A DNA stretch of 64,000 bases from NCBI GenBank assembly GCA_963576735.1, contig OY755186.1:15797970-15861969 (forward strand). The letters run 5' to 3'. How positions within the stretch are numbered: the first letter of the stretch is position 1; each line of letters opens with the position of its first letter. This stretch comes from Bedellia somnulentella (taxonomy: Eukaryota > Arthropoda > Insecta > Lepidoptera > Bedelliidae). The notes beneath the pieces were generated by a model. That model saw only the letters and a list, made by a program, of their open reading frames with translations, was not told where the DNA came from and searched no databases. This document shows, one piece after another, positions 54,824-64,000 of this stretch. The translations under genes were made by a program, and so were the position numbers.

Positions 54824-55439
54824 ATTTAAATATGCAGTTACATTTATATTAGTTTATTCTTATAATATAAAGGTGAGTTGAGGCGCAATGTACTATAAAT
54901 TATGATAAATGGTAGGAACGCAAGCGAATAAAAATTGTTGATTATGATTGGTTTTTTACCAAAACGATCCCGAAGGAATGAACCGGGAATAGAATGATTA
55001 TTAATGATTCTTATGAGTTTTATCTATTAGTTGGTTTTTGCAGTTGATTAATATATAGTAAATAGTTGTTGTTTTTCAATATTTGACATCTCAGTAGCAA
55101 TATACGGGTATTGCAGAAATTAAAGAGTTTCTAAAGTTTTACATCTAAACAACCATGAAAGAACCCTACGCAAAAATTTTTGTTCACTATTGCATAGTAT
55201 TATTATTATTATCTTGTTCATTGGCCCTCGTATACAGTTTATACATTCTGCCAGCGTCAGAGTGAAATAGAAACAGCTTACTTTTTGAAATAAGTCCGAT
55301 AAAAACGAAATTTAATTATTACTGTTTTTAAATATCTTAGAGTCAGAAAGAGATTAATAGATACAAATATATGTATATTTTAAGATGACATATAGAAATA
55401 AAAATAGATAATATTTTTTTAGGAATTTGATCTATGATA

Positions 55440-56216
55440 TTATAATTTAATTCCATTAAAAGATATGAAATAACTTAAAGTTTTCACAAAGTCAGTGTGA
55501 ACAAGTGATAACACATTTATCATGTTAGTAGGTTTAGGAATAGAAGAAGGGAGAATATCATAAAATGATGTCGTTAATTTTGAACAGTTAAAAAATAAAT
55601 GATCCAAAGTTCCTTCCTCAAGTCCACATTCACATAACGAATTATCTTTAATTTTGATTTTAGCGAGAAAAACTGGAGAACAACAATGCCCTAGTCTCAT
55701 TCTACATATGGTAGAGGTAGATGTCTTTGAGCATTGTTTATATTTAAAAAACCAAGGCTTAGAGGGAATTTCCGGTTGAATACCCGCGTAAAATTTTCCT
55801 TTAAACTGAATAGAATGTTTCCAATTTTCAGACCAAGAATTTTTAAGGAATACTGATGATTGGGCTACTAGGTCATGAGAATAAAGTTTATTGGTATCAA
55901 TTCCTGAATCACAAGCAATCTTGGCTGCAGAATCGGCATGAGTGTTCCCTGAAATGCCACAATGGCTAGGAATCCAAGCTAAGACTATTTTAATGTTATT
56001 AAGGAAACATCGATGTAAAGCAGTTTTCAAATCGAGGATTAATGGAAATTTGGTTTTGGCATGAAATTGATTTGATTGTAAAGCTAAAGAATGGACAGGA
56101 GATTTCATGCTCAAAATTATTTTGCGAGAGGGAATCCAAACAGCGGAGCCAACGCACTCTGAGTATTGCATAGTAAATAGTAACGTGAATACGAGCTTTT
56201 CTTTATTATAATTCAA
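55440..56216 (-). pseudogene. Non-LTR retrotransposon ORF2 fragment: RNase H domain and C-terminal CxC-H-C motif
   Basis: An open frame of about 258 codons, first codon TTG, so the start is not biological. Residues ~28-45 hold ECVGSAVWIPS, the first strands of RNase H; residues ~90-115 hold IVLAWIPSHCGISGNTHAD followed by SAAK, the fourth catalytic Asp block; residues ~210-230 hold CECGLEEGTLDHLFFNC, the CxC...H...C motif that follows RNase H in I/Jockey-type LINEs. Between KSPVHS and LALQSNQ the segment that normally carries the catalytic Glu and second Asp is missing, and the TDGS block is not seen. It is therefore a dead, internally deleted 3' remnant. It resembles the I-clade group, but the clade is not settled. 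Endonuclease and reverse transcriptase are absent upstream. Confidence 0.8.
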
Positions 56217-56299
56217 AAGTCTTTTAAAAACACATTAAGGAACGCACCTGTCAAAATATAACGTTCGATTTTACTGAATCGAGTTCCGATTCACGTTTA

Positions 56300-56440
56300 G
56301 ATGCACGCTACGAAAGTCATAAACCAAACACGGCCCAATCATTACACATTCGAACCGAATGTCAATCAGGGTTTTCGCGCCATTTTTCACTGACATTCGC
56401 CGGAAGCGAGAGTATTTTTCTTTTCACACGACATTGGGGT
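56300..56440. other. CpG-richer unique patch
   Basis: TTTTCGCGCCATTTTTCACTG and TTCGCCGGAAGCGAG; possible promoter sequence, no further support. Confidence 0.15.
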
Positions 56441-56734
56441 TGGACTATATTGCCTGTCAGCCTGTCATTTTAAAAGGCCCTCTTTTTTAAATAATATTTA
56501 CTTTTTTGTATATTCATCAATTTTACTTTTGGAACTGATATGGACTACAAAGTGTTTCTTTATTAGTTAGGCAAATACCAGACCTGTGCATGTGCATAAT
56601 TGTTACAATAAATATTTAGTTTGTATTTTTAGAAGCGATTTGAATTATGGCCGCGGTAAAAAGTTCATCAATTGTCACGCTATGATCAATAACAGCTTAA
56701 AGGAATGAGGAAATATTAAAATAAAAGCATTACG

Positions 56735-56850
56735 CATACGCCAAGCTAGGTTAGGCAGAGACTTACGATCACTACTTTTTGGCCGGGTAGATCTGTAGCG
56801 CTCAAAGCAAACTTCACCAATAGGAAATAATGGCGTGTATGTATGCAAAT
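56735..56850. mobile_element. Family D LINE 3' ends in inverted arrangement, diverged
   Basis: Left: ACGCATACGCCAAGC...GGTTAGGCAGAGACTTACGATC (minus). Right: CACCAATAGGAAATAATGGCGTGTATGTATG (plus). Confidence 0.5.
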
Positions 56851-57294
56851 TGAAACCTATTAGACTTAGACTGTTATTAAGTTCAAGTATTGAATTACTT
56901 TAATTCCAATATTTACATTATTACTCATAAATATGAGTTTCGTGACCATAAAATCCTAAACACTTGCCAGTCCATCCATCACCAACCGCCTCACAGCTGG
57001 TGGCACTAAACCGTTTATCACCACCAAGGGACTGGTTTAAAAATAGTTCACTATGAACCGCCACCCTTACGCGTGACTTTGAAGTCTGCTTTCAAAATTT
57101 ATTAACACTTACACTTAGGTAAATAATGGTTGATGGTGGAAAAATATTGGGATAAACGATAGGTTTGTTTTATGATCTTTGAAGATACATTTATTTTGCT
57201 TCTGTTTTGTTGTATTTTGGCTGAACTTAGTAAAGAGCATTTTTGTAAGCGGACTTTGCTATATCAATTATTTCCAGAATATTATATATCAAAA

Positions 57295-57416
57295 ATATTT
57301 ACCACATTGGAGTATAAAAAATACCTACCCTACCGACTGTGTATGCAAAATTTCATTTATATCGGTTCTGCCGTTTCGGCGATGTTTGGTGACACGTGAT
57401 TTTTATATATAAGATA
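57295..57416 (+). repeat. Repeat 3'-end-like block
   Basis: AAATTTCATTTATATCGGTTCTGCCGTTTCGG followed by GTGACACGTGATTTTTATATATAAGAT resembles a very common untranslated end of insect retrotransposons; family not identified, single copy here. Confidence 0.4.
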
Positions 57417-57433
57417 GAAAATATCAATCCACT

Positions 57434-57784
57434 GTGATTATTATCAAGATTGAACACAGTGAAGAAGACATTCACCGTATCATAAATTATCGCATCAATT
57501 ACTTTAATACGTATCGTATATCCCTTGTCACCATATTCTTTACCACGGTCAAGAGAAGAATTCGTCAATGCTATTATACTCCAACAACTTATGAATTAAG
57601 AATATCAATTAAAATTTCAATGTATCAAATAACTGACAATACTTATGTAATGGCTCGATTGAACCACAACAGAGAGTTCGAACGAACTCTCATTGACAAT
57701 CAAAACTTTTTGCGTTCAAACCAAAGCATAAAAGTAATTGGAAACATTGTTACGCTTCCAATCGTTATTGGTTTCAGCCAGTAG
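57434..57784 (+). other. 116-codon open frame, unknown
   Basis: The frame starts within AT-rich DNA and includes EHSEEDIHRIINYRINYFN and ARLNHNREFERTLIDNQNF. It has no recognised domain, splice sites or repeat family. Long for chance in AT-rich DNA, but not supported as a gene. Confidence 0.2.
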
Positions 57785-57819
57785 CAAAATAGAAATTCAT
57801 TAAAAAAAATGGTTTAAAA

Positions 57820-57980
57820 AAAAACTGATTCAAGCGCGCCATTTTTCAAATATCGGTGCGGTTCCGTCATTTGTTTTCTATGGCCGTTTCGACTGAGTGC
57901 GTCCATGTTCGGTTTGTGTACGTTTTCACTTCGCCGCTCCAATTTTTGGCGCGTATCGTTGTGTGCAATTACTGTGTTAC
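57820..57980. other. CpG-richer unique patch, possible promoter
   Basis: CAAGCGCGCCATTTTTC, GGTGCGGTTCCGTC, TTCGCCGCTCC, TTGGCGCGTATCGTTG. The composition differs from the flanks; no open frame or core promoter motif I would rely on. Confidence 0.2.
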
Positions 57981-58207
57981 AAAAGGGAAAAATATTACGT
58001 AATTAGGTAGCGGTGCTGTAGTGATGGGAATAAAAACAAGTAAAAGTTAACTAAAAAAATATACTTACTTACAACTAAAATAAAACCACAGAAATGAACG
58101 CCACAATTACAAAATAACGATGACTTTAAGAAACTGTTGATGTCTGGCTGGCTTCTTCAAATATTATTCTTAACACAGATCTAGTTAATTCAGAATGTTC
58201 ATACATA

Positions 58208-58454
58208 TGCATACATACATATACTCACGGCTATAAATCCCTAGAAGGGGTACCCAGAGCTAAGGAATAAGAAATTCCTCAGCCACGTTTGAAAAGTTGA
58301 ATGGGGAAAAGATGGTAAAATAAAGGTTGTTGGTGATGGGTTCCCAACCGCATCGCCCAAAAATCCCTTAATAGCCCCAATACCGTTGGTCGCCTCTTAC
58401 GTACACCCACCGGAAGAAATAGGGTAGTGGTATTCTAAGCCGCCACTACACAGC
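58208..58454 (-). mobile_element. Family A retroposon copy, full length
   Basis: Complete minus copy flanked by AATGTTCATA. Confidence 0.92.
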
Positions 58455-58852
58455 AAATGTTCATATTCATTTGTGAACACAAACACCTCCGTAGATCCAT
58501 GAGCACTCAGTTTGCAAACCTACATACTACGTTAACCCGTTATTTGGTAATGTACCTAATGAAGCTAACGTTAAGTTCGTTATCGTCGACGAGAGGTTTG
58601 CCAGTATCGAGCACTGTATTCTCTTGAGGGTTAATCAGAGTATCAGCAGATCAAAGAGAGTCAAATTCCCTCTCCTATTTTGCAGTTGAAGTCGTTTAAA
58701 TACAACTTTAAGCAAAACCAATCAAGTTGCGAGTATTGTTTGTCTAAACCGATACGACGCACATATTTTTGACAACACGAGTAGATACTGTGTGTTGGAA
58801 CTTTTTAAAAAAAAATTGTTAATGGAAACTGATTAAAATCAAAAATATTTTA

Positions 58853-59005
58853 TTGTATAGTGTCGGCTGAGAAGAACAACAACCCATGTCTTCCTGCGGG
58901 TGTTGCGAGACGTGACTTAGAGAGTTTTTTTATGTAATTGGTGGGTGATGTGGCTGGCGGCTCATCACCAGCTATCCTTTATTTAATTCCACACTCTATT
59001 TCTTA
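58853..59005 (+). mobile_element. Family A copy, old, 3' part lost
   Basis: TTGTATAGTGTCGGCTGAGA, GGGTGATGTGGCTGGCGGCTC, ATCACCAGCTATCCTTTATTT. Confidence 0.65.
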
Positions 59006-62000
59006 ATTTAATTGCATGGTTATAAGTAGTCAAGGCAGGTACTTAAACCAACTGACAGATGATTTCGAAATGATCATGACGAGAGACAAGATTTCTCTTG
59101 ATCAATTGAAATGGATCCGAGCGGTTCTAGATCATTGCGTTCACGCATCGCTGTAATTGGTCCGTCACTGTCTTTGTGAGGTGCGCACAGAGTGACATTG
59201 CTTCGTGAGAAGTGTCAAAAATATGTTTTTTTACTTGACGGTTTCATTTATTTATTGAACACCAACAGCGAATTAAACATACATGGTACAAGGTAACAAA
59301 GTTATAGTAATGTATTGTCGGTATTATAGGCTCTGGTGTATGGAATATAATTTATTAAGAAAGGGTCATTTAAACGAAAAGTATAAGGCACGATATTATG
59401 CCTATAAAAAATGTACGCGAGTCTTTTCGGAATGGAAAGCGGAGGGGTCCAAATCGTGACAAGGTGATTTTCGTGACAGGTTAGTTTAGATGATATTAAA
59501 AGGAAAGGCCGTGATATTATAATTTAAAAGGCATAAAATTATGAATATATTAACGATATATTTTCTTAATTTTTTTTCATACCATCAACAGCGACATAAG
59601 TAATAATACACAGTTAATAATAATACCATACAAGCTTTAGTTATTATTTAAACTGTATGTTTTTTTATGTACAATTTACCCGCTTTGTGCGAATAAAACA
59701 CAAAATTTTGCGTCCAAATTAAATTTCCACTGTAACCACAGTGCAATGACGAACAGCTGCGCTCAAATGCCGAACTTCGGTACAAAGCGAGCGATCGAGT
59801 TAGAAAGTTGAGTTATTTCGCGGAAATATTGAAAAATGTATCTGTATTAAGTTTCGAATATTTGACAGCGTCGGTTGCGTTCTCATTCGTCTTTCTACTG
59901 AAGTAAAAAAGGCATATAAATGAGAAAAAACACAAACTTCAACCTGTAAATCTCATAATGGGTGGGCGGGCAAAAATAGAGTATCGGAATGAATTAAACT
60001 AAACATAAAATCCTATAGACTGTTTTTGAATTTCACCTAAGCCCTAAGTAATTACTTTTATTTAAAATGACATTATGTTGGTTGACTTTGTGTACAATTT
60101 AGTTCGCTGTACCGATTTAAACCACATACCATAAGCAGGACATTACATTGTAACTAAAAAAAATAATAGTAAGCGATCTCTTTCAGACAATATGGATAAG
60201 GGGGATGGTGAGGTCAGAAAATATATGGACTTATAAAAATTAAGCACAGAAGTGATATCATGTAAATCTATCTAACTATCTATTAGAAAACATATTAATA
60301 AAATACGCAAAAACGTAGGCATCCGCAGCGTGAAGAATGAAAGGGCATCTTTAAAAATAATGATGAATTGGCTGAACAAAGTAAAACCTATTAATATCAA
60401 TCTACACGTTAAAAACTTTCGGTCCCTTGGTACTACAATAACTAAGGTATTTAATCAGGAAATGTTTATTGCTACTTTCAGTTTCTATCAAAATAATAAT
60501 TTATATATAAATATTAATGTATTAACAATTTTTGCTTGCATGAATTCAGTACCAAATAGTTTATATGAGACCTAACCATCTCCACACTCATTCTATCTAA
60601 TCCGCCACTCATAACCACGACTAGTTGCAAACTCCAAAAATAATTCCAGCATCAATAAACCAAAGCAGTCATACATTTCATTCATACAGCAAGTACAGTC
60701 CATATCTAATGCAGTTAATAATAGTGTAGAGGGCGCTCATTCTATTTTGGGTGTACAAAGAAAAGACTGTAAAATGGTTTAATGTCCTGCGCAGGAGTGC
60801 GAAGATCCGACAGCATTTATATTTATGAAGTGCGTCTGAGAATTTATGAAATGTTTTAGGAATAGACTAGAAGATAGTATAGGTAGAGATAGTTGGATAG
60901 ATATCTCTGGAAGGGGTAAGCAGATATCTGTTACGATTACGGCAAAGCTAAAAGGGAGGGTAATCATTTTGGTATAGTATTTTCTAAGATTTTCACGATT
61001 GAATATTATAATTAAAACACCTATTGATTTTCGGATATTTTAATTACATGGTTTCTTAAAGCCCGACGTTTCGAAAACTTTTCAGTTATCATGGTCACCG
61101 GAAGACTGAGGTGTTATTTGTCATTGTACAGCACTATACAATTATTAATACTAAAGCACTAAATTACCTTCCTAAAAACTTACCTTCACAAAATTTAAGT
61201 TACATTTAAAAATCTTACTAAGTTAGTCAAATTATCAGAATATTTTAATCATAAAACAAAACAGCTGTTACAAAACTCCCTTGCGGCCGTATTCGATACA
61301 AAATCGATAATTCTCTATAATTTGCTTACAGATTAAATTTAAAACTAAAAGCACTTTGAAATTAAAGCATCGAATAAAAGATATTGAAAAACGAATCGAA
61401 TTAGCGAACTTTGACATTCTGTTTTAAATTTCAAAGAATAATTAAAGAAGTTAAGAAATAGAAGAGCAAAAACGTCTTGGCATTTATATTTGGAATCAAT
61501 TTCTTTGTCGCGGGGCGTTTTGTCGAATTGTACTTAATTTGGACTTCGGCCCAAATTACAGAATCTATTTGAATTTCACTTGGGATGATTCATTTGTTTT
61601 GAATTTGATGTAATTCTTTTCATTTCTGTAACAAACGCTTAGCAAGCGGTATCTTTATCTTATGTATGCAATTCACTCTGATGGAATGGCATGAGAAAAA
61701 ATATCTATATTAGTGCATAGGCATTACGTAAGTTATATTTAATTATAGTAATTTGAATTCCTATTTTATTTTTACTGGTTATGCATTCTATCGAGAGCAA
61801 TACCATTTTACATCTATATACACGTAATAATAACAATAAATGTAAAATAAGTTGTTCGATATAAAAAGTAATATAATTTCAACTTCAACACTCATTATCT
61901 ATTCTACATTTATATGGTTCAAACTACCTCTTCACGGGACCTTAGCCGTAATCATATGAATAAACCAAAGAATAGATAAGTACACAGAAAATCACTTCCA

Positions 62001-62370
62001 GTGAATAGAAGGCAATTACATTTAAACTTTAAGTTCAAATTGTCTAATAGACGGACAAGAGAAACGCATTAAAGCTCCTGTACGCGCTGAACGATGATAA
62101 GCAATATTTTATGAGTGTGTGAACAGTGGTAGTGTATTTATTACCTGTCGAAAAAGTACGTTTTATTGTCACTTAGATCATTTTGAGTGTCATTGTATTA
62201 TTTATTGTCTAAGGGAGTATGTACGTAGTGGTTAGTGCAAAGGATAGGAAATTGTAGAGGTTTTTAGGGCACGCAGAGTTTACTAATGGTTTCATAAGTA
62301 GGTTGGTAGTGTACAGATAGAAAGTTATATAATAAGTAATATATTTGAAAACGAGACAAGACATAAGATA
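59006..62370. other. 3.4 kb mostly unassigned
   Basis: A LINE 3' UTR scrap like that at 9612-9775 may lie at 60165-60240 (AAGCGATCTCTTTCAGACAA, GATGGTGAGGTCAG). 59740-59900 is CpG-richer (GCGAGCGATCGAG). Short open frames at 60330-60575 and 60779-60967 carry no recognised domain. Confidence 0.35.
61025..61140. repeat. Probable dispersed transposon block
   Basis: AAAGCCCGACGTTTCGAAAAC and ATCATGGTCACCGGAAGACTG look like a block I recall as common in moth and butterfly genomes. Only one copy is present in this window, so the call rests on memory. Confidence 0.4.
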
Positions 62371-62615
62371 ACATACATACATATACTCACGGCTATAAAT
62401 CCCTAGAAGAGGAGCCAGAGCTAAAGAATTCGAAAATCCTCAGCCACGTTTGGAAAGTTGAGTGGGGAAAAGATGGTTAAATAAAGGTTGTTGGTGATGG
62501 GTCTCCAACCGCATCGCCTGAAAATCCCTTAAAAGCCCCCATACCGTTAGTCGCCTCTTACGTACACCCACCGGAAGAAATGGGGTAATGCTATTCTAAG
62601 CCGAAACTACACAAC
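62371..62615 (-). mobile_element. Family A retroposon copy, full length
   Basis: Complete minus copy; AAGATAAC/TAGATAAC flanks it. Confidence 0.9.
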
Positions 62616-63074
62616 ATTTAGATAACCTTTTTATTAAACCTAAACTTTTCTGATTTAAAATAACTTTCAGCTTTTACAAACTCCGAAAGTATAACAAATA
62701 ATCAATATTTAATATCACAAAATCAAATCAACTATATACAACTTAAATCAAAATCAGGCTTACCATACTCAAACAAAATCTAGCCATCTAAGATATGAAA
62801 AACAAACACCCTAGCACGGAAATAGTCCCCCGGTTTTGTTGAAGAGGTAAACAGGATCTCTGTAGTGTTTGTTTGGTGCCGCTGTGAAATTCGCGAGTTT
62901 ATTTCGAAAGCTTCTCATTCTTCCGTTGCATTCTCGATAACATGAGGCTGCAGTTTGCAGTTTGTTACTTCCGGTTGCTCTATTCGGATTTATTAGGCTA
63001 TATATAGGTACATACCAATATTACAATCCATAGTCCACCCATATCCCCATATCCGTAATAAAAACATAAACTAA

Positions 63075-63628
63075 TCTTCACTAATATTATAAAGAGGAAA
63101 ACTTTGTTTGTTTGGTTGTAATGAATAGGCTCAAAAACTACTAGACGGATTTTTAAAATTCTTTCATCATTCGAAAGCTATATTATCCACGAGTAACATA
63201 GACTTTATTTTATTTTGAAAAAAAAATAGGGTTCCGTAAGATATTTGGATTTTTCGGACACAAACTGAAAAAAAACAATCAAAGAAGTTACTTATTTTGC
63301 GTACGCTGCCTAAACTACAAAAGATAGAACCATACAATGTAATCATTAATTGTAGATCTTATAAAGATCTACAAAAAAACCCGCGACACACTATACCTCC
63401 TATCTATGTCGACTGAGGCACAACAACCACATAATGTAAATAAAAGAAAGTCGTGTCAGTTACACTATTTATAACTCGAGAACAGATGAACCGATCTGGC
63501 TGAAAATTGTTGAGGTAGCTTAGAACCAGGAAAAGGACATAGGATAAATAACATCGCGCTTAATACTGTAGGGGGTAAACAGTGAAAATTTTTAACACCA
63601 TCCGCGCGAAGCCGGGGCAGACCACTAG
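63075..63628 (+). mobile_element. Non-autonomous Helitron, 554 bp
   Basis: Starts A|TCTTCACTAATATTATAAAG and ends GCGCGAAGCCGGGGCAGACCA, then CTAG|T. Contains GGCTCAAAAACTACTAGACGG and TAGGGTTCCGTAAGA, shared with 28748-29947. The terminal hairpin is weakened by mutation. No coding sequence; the open frame over its right end is not a gene. Confidence 0.82.
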
Positions 63629-63779
63629 TACTAAATAAGAAACCCATATCCATAGTCTGTCTCTATAGAAGTGGGTAGAGGTTATCGCTAAATTGGAACT
63701 AAATACATTTTGATGACGAAACTAATGAGGGGTTTTGATTACACTTACGCCCCGTTTATTTTGTTTTTTAGTCACTTCA

Positions 63780-63955
63780 ATATTTATACAATATAGTTCA
63801 TACCCATGAGCTGTTTTGAACTTAAGTAGAGAAAATATTGTAAAAAAGTATGCTTCCAAATCAACCAGCAATCACTTAAAAAATTCCCTATTTTAGCTCC
63901 TACAACAAACGCGGAAAACATGGGTTAGTCTTATTCTAAGCCGACACTATTAAGG
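63780..63955 (-). mobile_element. Family A copy, old and diverged
   Basis: ATACCCATGAGCTG, AGTAGAGAAAATATTG, CTTATTCTAAGCCGACACTAT in order; tail side eroded. Confidence 0.55.
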
Positions 63956-64000
63956 TACTAGACATAATTCCAAAATAATATCGCATCAATTTATAAAAAC

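Noticed and set aside
57353..57568. Minus-strand 71-codon frame
   Set aside because: Shadow of the plus-strand AT-rich frame and of a repeat 3'-end block; no protein features.

Overview
The window looks like a piece of a lepidopteran (moth or butterfly) nuclear genome. It is strongly AT-rich. Real coding sequence is very sparse, there are no bacterial-type genes, and short retroposons with (TATG)n or (TTATG)n tails, Helitrons, MITEs and LINE fragments are packed densely. The lineage call is inference from the repeat types; no single diagnostic gene fixes it.

One host gene is recognisable. Two minus-strand exons with good splice signals (12165-12373 and 11135-11307) encode adjoining parts of a PH domain and an IRS-type PTB domain, best matched to Dok-7. 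A decayed copy of the start of the second exon sits in the intron between them. I could not find the upstream exons or the exon that should follow; both may lie in long introns or outside the window.

The rest is mostly mobile DNA. (1) Family A, a ~250-bp retroposon with more than fifty recognisable copies in both orientations, starts near GTGTAGTGTCGGCTTAGAAT and ends in a CCCC...GGGG hairpin plus (TATG)n; many copies have clear 7-13 bp target-site duplications (TSDs). (2) Family B is a tRNA-derived SINE (~340 bp) with a (TTATG)n tail. (3) Family D is the 3' end of a LINE whose last codons and stop overlap the same hairpin and tail, which makes it the likely source of reverse transcriptase for A and B. 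(4) Family C is a tRNA-derived element built as an inverted pair. (5) Three end-defined Helitrons lie at 4543-5324, 28748-29947 and 63075-63628. (6) MITEs: two ~250-bp foldback elements with 3-bp TWA duplications, and a CGAGC-ended family in 140-bp and 451-bp forms. (7) Other LINE remains include an RNase H fragment at 55440-56216 and a Jockey/CR1-like 3' end at 9612-10200. (8) A 179-bp solo LTR lies at 44054-44232.

The strongest candidate for something undescribed is the 1552-bp element at 17037-18588, inserted inside a family A copy. It carries six direct copies of ATCGCGGGTGCAAC (five exact) and a minus-strand coding remnant that stays in one frame through two stops. Layout: 1-10 kb is repeat-dense; 11-12.4 kb holds the gene; 12.9-15.7 kb is quiet; 16.6-37 kb is a nested repeat thicket; 38-42 kb is quieter with one foldback MITE; 42.7-54.8 kb has scattered family A plus a ~300-bp tandem repeat; 55-64 kb holds LINE, Helitron and mostly unassigned DNA.
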